DNA of 64,000 bases. It comes from Pseudocolwellia sp049933045. Its GTDB lineage: Bacteria > Pseudomonadota > Gammaproteobacteria > Enterobacterales > Alteromonadaceae. Where the stretch lies: assembly GCF_049933045.1 (NCBI RefSeq), contig NZ_CP187926.1, positions 4,216,001-4,280,000 of the forward strand, read 5' to 3'. Under the pieces are notes generated by a model. The model was not told where the DNA came from. It saw only the letters and a program-made list of their open reading frames with translations, and searched no databases. The position numbers and the translations under genes were made by a program. Shown in pieces: positions 37,422 to 47,098 of the stretch (positions are counted from its first letter, which is position 1; each line of letters begins with the position of its first letter).

Positions 37422-38123
37422 TTAATCAAGCGTACCAATAAAGCGATAACCTTCACCATGAATAGTATTAATTAACTCTTTAGAGCCTTTAATAGATTCA
37501 AAATGCTTACGAAGGCGTCTAATGGTTACATCAACTGTTCTGTCATTCGAACGTAAGTCTCGTCCTGTCATTTCTTTAATCAGCTGCTGTCTTGTAACTA
37601 TTTGACCTGCGTTTTCAATAAGAAGATGTAATGCACGGTATTCACCACGTGGAATAGAAATAATATCACCATTAGGTGATGTCATTTTTCTAGAGTTACC
37701 ATCTAGTGTCCATTGGTTAAAGCTTATAACCGCATTTTCTGATTCTGTACTTGTGCTTGAAATACGACTTAAGATATTTCGTGCTCTAATCGTAAGTTCA
37801 CGAGGATTAAATGGTTTAGTTAGGTAATCATCAGCGCCAATTTCTAAGCCTAAGATTTTATCAATATCGCTATCGCGGCCAGTAAGGAATATTAATCCCA
37901 TATCTTGATTACTTGCTAACTCACGCGCAAGGAGCAAACCGTTTTTACCTGGAAGGTTAATATCCATTATGACTAAGTTAATGGTATGTTGTTGTAGTTG
38001 CTGATCCATGCTTTCGCCATCAGTGGCTTCAGATACAATATAACCTTCAGCTTCGAATAAATTTCGTAAGCTAAATCGAGTAACTTCTTCGTCTTCAACG
38101 ATAAGTATGTGAGTTTTTTGCAT
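37422..38123 (-). CDS. arcA: Aerobic respiration control response regulator ArcA
   Basis: 233 residues. The receiver domain has Asp54 (MDINLPGKNG), Asp10-11 acidic pocket and Lys in TKPFNPRELT, closely matching E. coli ArcA; the OmpR-type winged-helix domain ends with RTVDVTIRRLRKHFES and HGEGYRF. It regulates respiratory and fermentative genes when phosphorylated. The hptA-like gene faces it, linking both to one phosphorelay. Confidence 0.95.
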   Translation of the reverse strand: MQKTHILIVEDEEVTRFSLRNLFEAEGYIVSEATDGESMDQQLQQHTINLVIMDINLPGKNGLLLARELASNQDMGLIFLTGRDSDIDKILGLEIGADDYLTKPFNPRELTIRARNILSRISSTSTESENAVISFNQWTLDGNSRKMTSPNGDIISIPRGEYRALHLLIENAGQIVTRQQLIKEMTGRDLRSNDRTVDVTIRRLRKHFESIKGSKELINTIHGEGYRFIGTLD

Positions 38124-38417
38124 TTCATTTCGTCCAGGTTAATTCTTTGTACTTATTTATTAAATAATAGTTATAAATTTAGAATTAGTATGTTTATTTT
38201 TAGTTAATGGTCTATCTTGCCTTATGTTATATAACACTAATCAATAACACAATCTTGTACTTGCCATATAAAATATATTTTACTGAGTAATAAATAATTT
38301 AACCATCTTCTTATATATTTAAGTTAACACAAATTTTACATTTTGCGTAAGTTTGCTACATTATTATTAAGATAATTACAAAAGAAGTGCTTTCAATCGG
38401 TTATTTTAAGGAAATTA

Positions 38418-39449
38418 TCACTTTTTACATTGATAAATAGTAAAGCCTTGCTGCGAAAGTAAACGATTCGTTCTGCCAATTGTTTTTTGCATAATAGGCT
38501 CATATTTTAAAAAGCTATTAGCGACAATAATTACATCGGCATTGTTGTGTAAATAACCTTTAATACCTTCTAAGAATCTCTCTGTAGCGCTGTAGTCAGT
38601 TGTAATCCCTTGATGAAAAGGTGGATTTGATATAACTACATCATATTTATTTTTAACGTCAGATAAACTGTTAGAAGCGAATACGTTGCCAGTTAAGTTA
38701 TTTAAGGCAAGCGTCTTAATTGATGACTCTAACGCGAGTGCATTTACATCGAGTAAGTTTAATTTAACTTCTGGGTGTTTTTTACCAATAAAGCTAGCAA
38801 TAACACCTGCACCACAACCAAAATCTAACATATCACCAGGTTTTATATTGGGTAAGTTTTCCAATAAAATCTTAGTGCCTTTGTCTAATCCATTTTGACT
38901 AAATACACCAGGTAGTGCGGCCACTTTGATCTGTGTGCCTGCAATGTCTACTGAGTAATAATCGTACCAGTCATCTAATGTGAAAGGAGCTATGCTCTTC
39001 GATAACTGCGCAACAAAAAGTATACAGTGACGAGCCGAATCATATTTACTGCAATTGATGAGTGTTTTTTCAGTAACTTTGTTTAAGGTTTTGATGCCGC
39101 TTTTATTTTCACCCACAACAATAATATTGGTATTTTCATCTGTGGCATGAGCGATCATCGACAAAGTAAAGTTTAGCTCTGCTTTACTCTTAGGAAATGC
39201 GATAATTACGAGGTCATGTTTTTTTTCTGTTTGATAATGAGCAGTAAAAAAACGTTGGACCTTTTTGTTAGATTGATAATCACAATACTCTTCAAAGTTT
39301 ATGTTGTAGCAAGAGAGTTCTGCTTGAGGATATAGGTTGATATATTCTTGAATAAACACATCATTTTTCAAATTAATAAATAAGGGAGTTTGGGCTTCCA
39401 GAATATTAATATTTCTCGACAGAATTTGGTTTACAATAATTGAAGACAT
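38418..39449 (-). CDS. rsmC: 16S rRNA (guanine-1207-N2)-methyltransferase RsmC
   Basis: 343 residues. The C-terminal half has the Rossmann SAM-binding motif DFGCGAGVIA and the NPPFHQG catalytic motif of N2-guanine methyltransferases; the N-terminal half is the degenerate methyltransferase-like domain that recognises substrate. It modifies the small subunit rRNA. It stands alone in this region. Confidence 0.9.
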   Translation of the reverse strand: MSSIIVNQILSRNINILEAQTPLFINLKNDVFIQEYINLYPQAELSCYNINFEEYCDYQSNKKVQRFFTAHYQTEKKHDLVIIAFPKSKAELNFTLSMIAHATDENTNIIVVGENKSGIKTLNKVTEKTLINCSKYDSARHCILFVAQLSKSIAPFTLDDWYDYYSVDIAGTQIKVAALPGVFSQNGLDKGTKILLENLPNIKPGDMLDFGCGAGVIASFIGKKHPEVKLNLLDVNALALESSIKTLALNNLTGNVFASNSLSDVKNKYDVVISNPPFHQGITTDYSATERFLEGIKGYLHNNADVIIVANSFLKYEPIMQKTIGRTNRLLSQQGFTIYQCKK

Positions 39450-39633
39450 AAAGGTTTAATTAGTAGTATCACAGAAGAATAAACGTCTATTCTACTGTAA
39501 CAATTACTCTGATCCTAATGCCTCTTCAGATTGTTAACAAAAAACTTATGTTATTTACAATATATTAACGTTAAAATAACATTTTATTGTTTGGTGTAAG
39601 GGGTAATTTATTTTTAGCAAAATAAAGGCATGG

Positions 39634-40863
39634 ATGAAAGTGCATTGGCTACAAAGCAATATGCGTCAGTCTTTCTTAACATATAGATTTTATAATCTGC
39701 CGCTTTTATTCGGTAATAAACCTATTGCAGATGTGTACCTGGCTTTAAATGATCCGCATAGTTTTATGCTTATTCAAGTATTATCAGACATAGAAAAAAG
39801 ATTTAATTTAACTTTTAGACTGTATTTAGTAACTAATACAACGTTAAGTTCAGAAGTTGATGCTGCTTTATTAAATCAGTGGGCATTAAAAGATGCTAAT
39901 CACATAGCAGATAAGTATGGCTTAATTAAAATTTCTTCATTTCCAGATATGAAAACATTAGTGACAGGTCAACAGACTTGGTTGTTACATGCTAAAACAG
40001 TAGAGCAAGCGTTAGCCGTATTTACTGATACATGGGCTAATAATTTCACCGAACACTTTCCTATATCAACACCAGTAATAACCGCGCAGATCAATAACCA
40101 ACGTCGAATGTTTAGAAGAGGTTATCATGCTTCAGGCGGTTTATTCTTTTGCGGTAACTGGTTTGTGGGTGTCGATCGCTTAGAGCATTTAGAGCTTTTA
40201 TTAAATGAAAAAGGTTTAAATAAAGAAGAAGCCAAGGTTACTTTTAATAAGAATGATTTACAGTTTTTGGATGATCGCAATGAAGTAGGTGCTGAATCGG
40301 TTGAAGCTTTTGTTTCTCTCAATAGTCCTTTTGCTTATTTAGGTCTTATCCAAGCAAAAAAGCTAACAGATCATTATCAAATTCCATTGTCGATTAAACC
40401 TATGATCCCAATGAATATGAGAGGCGGAACTATATCAGAGCATAAACAACGTTATATGTTGCTTGATGCAACAAGGGTTGCTCATAAGAATAATATATTA
40501 CTGAAAGAATATGCTAAACCACTGACTCAAGGTGTGATAAATATTTATTCGTTGTTTTCATTTGCTCAGTTAAAAGGTAAGTCGTATGAATTTATGTTAG
40601 CTGCTTTTGATGCGATTTATGTGACACCAATTGATTTAGAACTCGATAAAAATATCAAATTAATCTGTCAAAAAATTGATATTAATTACGAAGACGCTAT
40701 AGCTTATGGTAAAGAAAATGATTGGCAACAGTGGTCAGAAGAAAATCACCTAGCACTAAACGACCTTGGCTTGTGGGGCGTTCCTTGTTTTAGATATAAA
40801 GACGTAAGTTGCTGGGGTCAAGATAGATTAGTGCAAATAGAAGATGCTATATTAGCTAGCTAA
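39634..40863 (+). CDS. Duplicated DsbA-like / HCCA isomerase-like thioredoxin-fold protein
   Basis: 409 residues made of two successive thioredoxin-fold modules of the DsbA/2-hydroxychromene-2-carboxylate isomerase (GST kappa-like) type, roughly 30-195 and 225-405. Each starts with a strand-turn like DVYLALNDPHSF or EAFVSLNSPFAY, in which the CxxC of DsbA is absent, as in HCCA isomerases. Each ends with a cis-Pro-like segment (GLFFCGNWFVG, and GVPCFRYKD). No signal peptide, so it is probably cytoplasmic and glutathione-dependent; substrate unknown. It is 26 bases from the next gene, likely one operon. ATG at 39634 has AAAGG five bases before it. Confidence 0.7.
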   Translation: MKVHWLQSNMRQSFLTYRFYNLPLLFGNKPIADVYLALNDPHSFMLIQVLSDIEKRFNLTFRLYLVTNTTLSSEVDAALLNQWALKDANHIADKYGLIKISSFPDMKTLVTGQQTWLLHAKTVEQALAVFTDTWANNFTEHFPISTPVITAQINNQRRMFRRGYHASGGLFFCGNWFVGVDRLEHLELLLNEKGLNKEEAKVTFNKNDLQFLDDRNEVGAESVEAFVSLNSPFAYLGLIQAKKLTDHYQIPLSIKPMIPMNMRGGTISEHKQRYMLLDATRVAHKNNILLKEYAKPLTQGVINIYSLFSFAQLKGKSYEFMLAAFDAIYVTPIDLELDKNIKLICQKIDINYEDAIAYGKENDWQQWSEENHLALNDLGLWGVPCFRYKDVSCWGQDRLVQIEDAILAS

Positions 40864-40889
40864 AGGTAATAGATAAATACAGGTAGCAA

Positions 40890-42020
40890 GTGAATAACAT
40901 TTCTAAAGAAGTCATGCATGTAGGTGAAATGGCGAGTGGTGCGCAATTAACGGTTCCTGTTTATCGCATTAAGGGCATTAATAGCTTAGCGCCTAGTGTT
41001 TACATTCAAGCTAATATGCATGGTGCTGAAGTTCAAGGTAATGCGGTAATATTTCAGTTACTTGAAATATTAAAGGATTCACAAGTTTATGGTGATATTA
41101 CCTTAGTTCCTTATGCAAACCCTGTAGGTTGTAACCATAAAAATGGTGAATATACCTTAGGGCGATTTGATCCTATTACAGGAGTGAATTGGAATCGTAT
41201 GTATTACTTTGATGAAAGCCTAATTCCTGCTTTTGTTGAACAATACAAAAATGAAACACCTTCTGTTATTCAATCAGCCTTTAAAAAACAACTTGTTCAA
41301 AGTATTGATAAAAAACTCGAAAATAGTGATTTTGGGCTAACAACAGGGCAGAGGATTGCTTACCAGTTGCAGCGATTAGCTCATCAAGCTGATATTGTTT
41401 TAGATTTACATACTGGGCCTATTTCAAGTAAACATCTTTATTGTCCTGAATATGCACAAGACAGTGCATCATATTTTAATATTCCTCATACTATTTTAAT
41501 TCCTAATGTTTTTAGTGGTGCTTTAGATGAAGCTACTTTTTGTTCGTGGTGGACATTGCAAGATGCCTTGAACAAAGTAGGTAATGACTTTTCAATAACC
41601 TCTACTGAATGCGTTAAAGAAAGTTTTACTGTCGAACTTGGTTCGCAAGAACAAATTGACTTGGCTGAAGCTTATCAAGATGCGTTAAGTATTTTAACTT
41701 ACTTACAACATAAAAATGTTATTGAAGAAACACCATTAAAGCCCGAAGAATTAACGCGTTATGCTTGTTATTTGAAAGATTACAAAGCGTTTTATTCACC
41801 TATGGGCGGTATGGTTGATTATCTTGCCGAATTTGGTAAACCATTAGTGGCAGGGCAGCCCTTAGCTCAAATACTTCGTATGGATAACTATGGAGACGGC
41901 GAGCCTTTACATCAAATTACTTTAGATTATGAAGTTTTGCCTATTCTTCATTTTGCTTCAGCCAGTGTGAATCAAGGTACTGAGTTATATAAAGTCTTTA
42001 CACGTTATTTTACTTTGTAA
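40890..42020 (+). CDS. Succinylglutamate desuccinylase/aspartoacylase-family metallohydrolase
   Basis: 376 residues. Zinc ligands His44 and Glu47 (MHGAEVQG) and the later His in DLHTGP, plus a catalytic Glu in TVELGSQ, match the M14-like AstE/AspA family. A C-terminal beta-rich domain follows. The members hydrolyse N-acyl amino acids; the exact substrate is unclear. It starts at GTG 40890 in the same operon as the DsbA-like gene (26-base gap) and the EamA transporter (60-base gap), hinting at uptake or export and processing of an acyl-amino compound. Confidence 0.75.
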   Translation: MNNISKEVMHVGEMASGAQLTVPVYRIKGINSLAPSVYIQANMHGAEVQGNAVIFQLLEILKDSQVYGDITLVPYANPVGCNHKNGEYTLGRFDPITGVNWNRMYYFDESLIPAFVEQYKNETPSVIQSAFKKQLVQSIDKKLENSDFGLTTGQRIAYQLQRLAHQADIVLDLHTGPISSKHLYCPEYAQDSASYFNIPHTILIPNVFSGALDEATFCSWWTLQDALNKVGNDFSITSTECVKESFTVELGSQEQIDLAEAYQDALSILTYLQHKNVIEETPLKPEELTRYACYLKDYKAFYSPMGGMVDYLAEFGKPLVAGQPLAQILRMDNYGDGEPLHQITLDYEVLPILHFASASVNQGTELYKVFTRYFTL

Positions 42021-42080
42021 TTTAACTGATAAACCCAAGGTCTATTTATTAATTACGGAATAAAAAATGACGACATCATT

Positions 42081-42977
42081 ATGATTTTTGCTTTAACTGT
42101 ACTCTCTTTAATCGCTTTTGCGGCTAACTCAATTCTCTGTAGGATTGCATTAGGGCAGGGATATATTGATCCCGCTGGCTTTACCATTATTCGCTTATTA
42201 TCTGGAAGTATAGCCCTTTATTTTATTTTGATTTTTCATCAGTATAGTAAAAAGGCTGATGCTAATGGCTCTTCTCAAGATAATAACGACAACTCATCTA
42301 CTTCCAAAGGGAGTTGGTTAGGTAGTGCTTTATTATTTTCTTATGCATTGTCATTTTCTTATGCTTACGGCTATTTAGATACAGGTACGGGAGCGCTTAT
42401 TTTGTTTGGCTCTGTACAAATCTGTTTGATCTTGTCGGCATTAATCGCAAAACAAAAATTATTATTGAGTGAATGGTTAGGTTTAGGTTTAGCTTGTATT
42501 GGGTTTGTTTATCTTATTTATCCAGAATTAACGACACCTTCTCTAGTGGGATTTGTTTTGATGATGGTCTCAGGTGTTGCATGGGCTGGTTATACCTTAA
42601 TAGGTAAGCGATCTAAGGCTCCTTTAATTGATACGTGTTATAACTTCTTTAGAACCATCCCGTTTGTTTTAATCCTTTTATTATTAACGATTTCAACGAC
42701 TGAATATTCTTATGATGGTATTTTGCTTGCTGTATTGTCGGGCGCTATTATGTCAGGGGTTGGTTACGCTATTTGGTATACCGCTTTAACGGGTTTAACA
42801 ACAACTAAAGCGGCAGTTGTTCAGCTTTTAGTTCCTGTGATAGCGACTATCGGCGGAGTGATATTTATGAGTGAAGCGATGACAACTCGTTTACAAATAT
42901 CAACACTGATGGTGTTAGGAGGAATAGCACTTGTATTATTAAGTAAGCAATTTCTTTCTAAATCGAAGCAAGCTTAG
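42081..42977 (+). CDS. EamA/DMT-superfamily transporter
   Basis: 298 residues with ten predicted helices in two EamA repeats (about 1-145 and 155-295). A hydrophilic Ser/Asn/Asp-rich loop (about 55-75) follows the second helix. DMT members move metabolites such as amino acids or nucleotide-like compounds; direction and substrate are not predictable. The gene is last in the trio with the DsbA-like and aspartoacylase-like genes, which may define its substrate. Confidence 0.8.
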   Translation: MIFALTVLSLIAFAANSILCRIALGQGYIDPAGFTIIRLLSGSIALYFILIFHQYSKKADANGSSQDNNDNSSTSKGSWLGSALLFSYALSFSYAYGYLDTGTGALILFGSVQICLILSALIAKQKLLLSEWLGLGLACIGFVYLIYPELTTPSLVGFVLMMVSGVAWAGYTLIGKRSKAPLIDTCYNFFRTIPFVLILLLLTISTTEYSYDGILLAVLSGAIMSGVGYAIWYTALTGLTTTKAAVVQLLVPVIATIGGVIFMSEAMTTRLQISTLMVLGGIALVLLSKQFLSKSKQA

Positions 42978-43000
42978 TTAAATTATATTTGTAGTGAGGA

Positions 43001-43036
43001 AATTCAATAACGATCACATTTAATCGTTATTGAATT
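43001..43036. terminator. Hairpin between EamA gene and darP
   Basis: AATTCAATAACGAT and ATCGTTATTGAATT form a perfect 14-bp stem with an 8-base loop between convergent genes. Confidence 0.7.
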
Positions 43037-43064
43037 AATCTATTTATATATGAAGTGGCTTTTA

Positions 43065-43583
43065 TTAAAAAACGATATGACTTTTAAGATAGCTGAACAA
43101 TTCTTTAAAGTATTTTGCTGGTTTCTCGGCTTTTACTTCTTTACTTGCTTGACGGATCAACTGACGTAACTTTTGTCTTTCCATTTCTGGATTCTCTGTA
43201 AGTAATGATTCAATCGCATCATTATCACCTTCAATCAACGCATCTCTTAAGGACTCTAATTTAGTGTGCTTAACAGACTCTTGTTGATGTTTGTTCGCCA
43301 TAACATCTAACGCTTGATATATTGGCTCAAGATCAGTTTCAGAGAGTATTTTGGCTATATGACGAATATGCCTACGCAATGCCTCATGTTTATTCAGAAT
43401 TTTGTCAGCCAAAACCATGGCGTCTTTTAACTCATCTGTTAAAGGAAGACGACTACGTTGATGTTTAGACATTTCTACAATTTTTTGTCCAAAATCTTGT
43501 AATCTGTGCATTTCACGTTTTATTTCAGATTTACTTTTTAAATCTTCATCTAATTCGTCGATATCGTTAGCAGACTGGGGCAT
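43065..43583 (-). CDS. darP: Ribosome biogenesis factor DarP/YjgA
   Basis: 172 residues of the DUF615 family: SKSEIKREMHRLQDFG near the start, LEPIYQALD and a C-terminal RQLIRQA block match E. coli YjgA, which binds immature 50S subunits. The open frame reaches a TTG at 43634, but the extra 17 residues form an unlikely hydrophobic N-terminus; Met at 43583 matches homologues although no clear ribosome site precedes it. pmbA lies on the other side, divergent, as in E. coli. Confidence 0.85.
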   Translation of the reverse strand: MPQSANDIDELDEDLKSKSEIKREMHRLQDFGQKIVEMSKHQRSRLPLTDELKDAMVLADKILNKHEALRRHIRHIAKILSETDLEPIYQALDVMANKHQQESVKHTKLESLRDALIEGDNDAIESLLTENPEMERQKLRQLIRQASKEVKAEKPAKYFKELFSYLKSHIVF

Positions 43584-43708
43584 AATGTTTAGTAATATAA
43601 TTGAAATTACCAATAGTATACTACACCTCTGCAATCCAAAAATAGTAGATAGTCTTATTTGTTAGTATTTCATCAATCATTAAATGCATTAGAGACATAA
43701 ATTCCATC

Positions 43709-45064
43709 ATGACAGAATCAAACGGCATTATTAATCAACTTGAACAAGTAAAAAATCGCGTAGCTAAAGTTCTTGAATTAGCAGAGACCTTAGGTGTTGA
43801 TTCTGCAGAAGTCGCGATGAGCAGACAGCAAGGTTTAAGTGTTGGCACACGTATGGGCGAAGTTGAAACGGTTGAATTTACCAATGATGGCGCTTTAGGA
43901 CTTACTGTTTACATAGAGGGTCGTAAAGGTAGTGCATCCACTGCTGACCTTTCAGAAGGCGCATTACAACAAGCAGTACAAGCGGCTGTAAATATAGCTA
44001 AATATACTTCAGTAGATGATTGTTCTGGTTTAGCTGATAAATCGCTACTTGCAATGGAGCCGGAAGATTTAGATTTATATCATCATAAAGCCATTAATAC
44101 TGATGAAGCGATAGAAATTGCTAAAGCGTGTGAAGAAAGTGCATTAGCTTACGATAAACGCATTACTAATTCAGATGGCGCAAGTTTAGATACGTTTGAA
44201 GGCTTTAAGGTTTATGGTAATACTCATGGACAGCTTGTTGGATATCCAAGTAGTCGACATAGTTTAAGTTGTGTAATGATCGCTGGTGAAGGTGATGATA
44301 TGCAACGTGATTATGCTTATACCGTTAGTCGAAAGTTCGATTTATTAGATGCGCCAGCACTTGTTGGTGTTGAAGCGGCAAAAGAAACTTTATCACGATT
44401 AAATCCACAAAAATTACCTACGGGTAAAGTTCCTGTAATGTTTAGAGCGGATATTGCTAATACTATCTTCGGACATTTTATTGCAGCGATCAGTGGTGGT
44501 AATTTATATAGAAAATCATCTTTCTTATTAGATTCTATTGGAAAGTCAGTTTTTCCTGACTTTTTAAATATTAGTGAGCGTCCTCATATCAAAGGTGCAC
44601 TAGCGAGTAGCACATTTGACAGTGAAGGCGTAAAAACACTTGATAGAGAAATTATTACAGCAGGTTGTTTAGAAACTTACTTATTAACTAGCTACTCAGC
44701 AAGAAAGTTAGGCTTACAAACTACAGGTCATGCGGGTGGTATTCATAACTGGATATTAAATGCAGAAGGTGAAGGTCGAGGCGGTAACTTTGATAATATG
44801 CTTAAGAAACTAGGCACTGGTTTTCTAGTAACTGAGTTAATGGGGCAAGGCGTTAACGTTGTAAATGGCGATTATTCTCGTGGTGCAGCAGGCTTTTGGG
44901 TTGAGAACGGTGAAATTGCATTCCCTGTTGCAGAAGTAACGATTGCAGGTAACTTACAAGAGATGTTTAAAGGTTTAGTTGCTGTAGGTGACGATGTGGA
45001 TATGCGCGGCAGCATTAGAACGGGCTCGTTACTTATGAATGAAATGCAGGTTGCTGGTAACTAA
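43709..45064 (+). CDS. pmbA: PmbA/TldE metalloprotease subunit
   Basis: 451 residues of the TldD/PmbA family. It lacks a metal-binding HExxxH and is the non-catalytic partner of TldD in the E. coli enzyme, which processes modified peptides and the CcdA antitoxin. Family blocks near the C-terminus (LMGQGVNVVNGDYSRGAAGFWVEN) are intact. Divergent from darP, convergent with mgtE; a strong terminator follows. Confidence 0.93.
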   Translation: MTESNGIINQLEQVKNRVAKVLELAETLGVDSAEVAMSRQQGLSVGTRMGEVETVEFTNDGALGLTVYIEGRKGSASTADLSEGALQQAVQAAVNIAKYTSVDDCSGLADKSLLAMEPEDLDLYHHKAINTDEAIEIAKACEESALAYDKRITNSDGASLDTFEGFKVYGNTHGQLVGYPSSRHSLSCVMIAGEGDDMQRDYAYTVSRKFDLLDAPALVGVEAAKETLSRLNPQKLPTGKVPVMFRADIANTIFGHFIAAISGGNLYRKSSFLLDSIGKSVFPDFLNISERPHIKGALASSTFDSEGVKTLDREIITAGCLETYLLTSYSARKLGLQTTGHAGGIHNWILNAEGEGRGGNFDNMLKKLGTGFLVTELMGQGVNVVNGDYSRGAAGFWVENGEIAFPVAEVTIAGNLQEMFKGLVAVGDDVDMRGSIRTGSLLMNEMQVAGN

Positions 45065-45152
45065 ACTATTTAGGATTTGAGTTTAGACTTGAACTTTGAT
45101 TTAGCAGGAGCTTAACTTAAGTTCATTATAAGTTAGAAATAGACTAAAAAAT

Positions 45153-45190
45153 AAAGCGTGCTCACTATTAAGTGAGCACGCTTTTTTTTC
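45153..45190. terminator. Terminator between pmbA and mgtE
   Basis: AAAGCGTGCTCACT, ATTA loop, AGTGAGCACGCTTT: 14 perfect pairs and a T-run. Confidence 0.95.
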
Positions 45191-45193
45191 TGG

Positions 45194-46552
45194 CTAAGTC
45201 AGTAGTAGGGTCGCTGTTCCTAAAAAGGCAAATATACCTACAACATCTGTTACTGTGGTTAATATAACACTGCCAGCTAATGCGGGGTCTATGTTCATAC
45301 GTTTCAGTAACAAAGGCACTGATACCCCAGCGAGACCTGCTGCAGTCATATTCATTAACATCGCAAAAGCTATAACTAAGCCTAGCATGAAGTCTTGCTT
45401 CCAAACGGCAACTACTGTTGCAATTAATACAGCCCAAATAATACCATTGAGAAAGCCGACAGCGAGTTCTTTAAGTAATAAGGTTTTAGAGTTACTGTCA
45501 CCAACATGACCTAACGCCATACCACGAATAACAAGTGTTAAGGTTTGATTACCCGCTACACCACCCATACTAGGTACAAGGGAGTTCAATACAGCTAAAA
45601 TAGCTAATTGGGCAAGTATTCCTTCAAACATACTGGTAACGGCTACCGCGAGTAATGCGGTGATTAAGTTAACACCTAGCCAGATAGAGCGTTGTTGTGT
45701 ACTTTTTAAAACAGGAGCGAAAGTATCGGCTTCATCATCTAAACCCGCCATACTCATCATAGAATGTTCTGCTTCTTCACGAATTATATCAATAACATCA
45801 TCTATGGTTATACGACCTAATAGATGACCTTTTTTATCGATAACGGGTGCAGAAAACCAATCATATCTTTCAAATAATTGTGCAACTTCAGTTTCTCGCA
45901 TTGTAACGTTTACCGCTTCAATCTCGTCGTTAACTAAAGTTAATATAATAACATCAGGCTTTGCGGTAATGATCACAGATAATGAAACTGAACCTATGAA
46001 TTTGTTATGTCGATCAACCACATAAAATGAATCGGTGGATTCAGGTAATTTACCTTTTAAACGTAAGTATCTTAATACTACATCGACTGAAACATCTGGG
46101 CGGATAGTGATGGTATCTGTGTTCATGATACCGCCAGCTGTGTCTTCTTCATAAGACAGGGCTTTTTCAACTCGACTTCTATCTTGCGAGTCCATCGAGC
46201 TTAGTACATTTTGATAAGCACTATCTGGTAGTGTTCTTAATACTTCAGCAACATCATCTACATCCATGCCTTCTGCAAGAGCAGCAAGCTTCTCAGGACG
46301 CATACTTTTAAGTATGCCTTTACGTACTTCTTCGTTTAGTTCTTCAAGTACATCACCATGATTATCGTTATCGATAAGTTGCCATAAAATAGCACGAGTT
46401 TTTGGTGGTGATGATTCTAGAATAAGGGCTAGATCATAGGCTGGCATCTTCTGTAGCAGTTTTCGAACATGCACAAACATACCACTGCTGAGAGCGGCAT
46501 TAACTTCGAGGAGTCTTTGTTGGTTATATTCTTGTTCTGCTATTTCTGCCAT
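45194..46552 (-). CDS. mgtE: Magnesium transporter MgtE
   Basis: 452 residues. An N-terminal superhelical domain (about 20-130), two CBS modules (about 135-255) and a five-helix membrane domain (about 290-452) with GNQTLTLVIRGMALG are complete. The family forms Mg2+ channels gated by cytoplasmic magnesium. A ribosome site (AAGGG) precedes the ATG. Confidence 0.95.
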   Translation of the reverse strand: MAEIAEQEYNQQRLLEVNAALSSGMFVHVRKLLQKMPAYDLALILESSPPKTRAILWQLIDNDNHGDVLEELNEEVRKGILKSMRPEKLAALAEGMDVDDVAEVLRTLPDSAYQNVLSSMDSQDRSRVEKALSYEEDTAGGIMNTDTITIRPDVSVDVVLRYLRLKGKLPESTDSFYVVDRHNKFIGSVSLSVIITAKPDVIILTLVNDEIEAVNVTMRETEVAQLFERYDWFSAPVIDKKGHLLGRITIDDVIDIIREEAEHSMMSMAGLDDEADTFAPVLKSTQQRSIWLGVNLITALLAVAVTSMFEGILAQLAILAVLNSLVPSMGGVAGNQTLTLVIRGMALGHVGDSNSKTLLLKELAVGFLNGIIWAVLIATVVAVWKQDFMLGLVIAFAMLMNMTAAGLAGVSVPLLLKRMNIDPALAGSVILTTVTDVVGIFAFLGTATLLLT

Positions 46553-46804
46553 AAACCCTTCATGTACGAATTAGGTGGGTATGCTCAGCCCGTAATTTGA
46601 GTTCAGTTGAAGTAAAGTCTGCGATTATCAATTTTGAACTATTTATATGAAATTAATATTAAATAGTACGTGTTATTTGTATCGGATATGACTGTATTAG
46701 GGGCTACTGATAATAAATATTCTATCCTAACTCAATTGTTTTATCAGCTTTTTTCTTTATGTTGGTATGATTGAATTTGGCGCTAGGTGTATAAATAATA
46801 AGTA

Positions 46805-47080
46805 TTATTCTTCTTCATCAAACTTGTCTGAGAATAACTGACAAATACTATCAATAGCGGCTTTAGCATCAACACCTTCAGTGACTACGGTAACGCTTTT
46901 TCCTTGGCTACCTGCAAGCAACATTAATCCCATAATACTACTGGCATCAGCAGAGTTATCGTTTAACGAAACAGTAACTGATGCATCGAACTTTTGACAT
47001 AGTTGAGCAAGCTTTGTTGCTGCTCTTGCATGTAAACCAAGTTTGTTGCTGATAATAAGTGTTTTTTCGCATGTGATCAT
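46805..47080 (-). CDS. ptsO: HPr-like nitrogen phosphocarrier NPr
   Basis: 91 residues of the HPr fold. His17 (LGLHARAA) is the phospho-acceptor; SIMGLMLL matches the region around the regulatory Ser in HPr. It belongs to the nitrogen PTS with PtsN. It ends the operon yrbG to ptsO, 18 bases after rapZ. The C-terminus is rich in Asp and Glu. Confidence 0.92.
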   Translation of the reverse strand: MITCEKTLIISNKLGLHARAATKLAQLCQKFDASVTVSLNDNSADASSIMGLMLLAGSQGKSVTVVTEGVDAKAAIDSICQLFSDKFDEEE

Positions 47081-47098
47081 AATGTTGTTTTTCTTATT

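Noticed and set aside
43584..43634. Hydrophobic N-terminal extension of DarP from TTG 43634
   Set aside because: It resembles a signal peptide by chance; DarP is a ribosome-associated cytoplasmic protein and homologues start at the next Met.
45168..45437. 89-codon minus-strand frame overlapping mgtE
   Set aside because: A shifted frame of the mgtE 3' end; mgtE is intact and well supported.
46553..46804. Possible magnesium or TPP riboswitch upstream of mgtE
   Set aside because: A CTGAG...ACC-like fragment was noticed but the rest of any known consensus is absent; I see no support.
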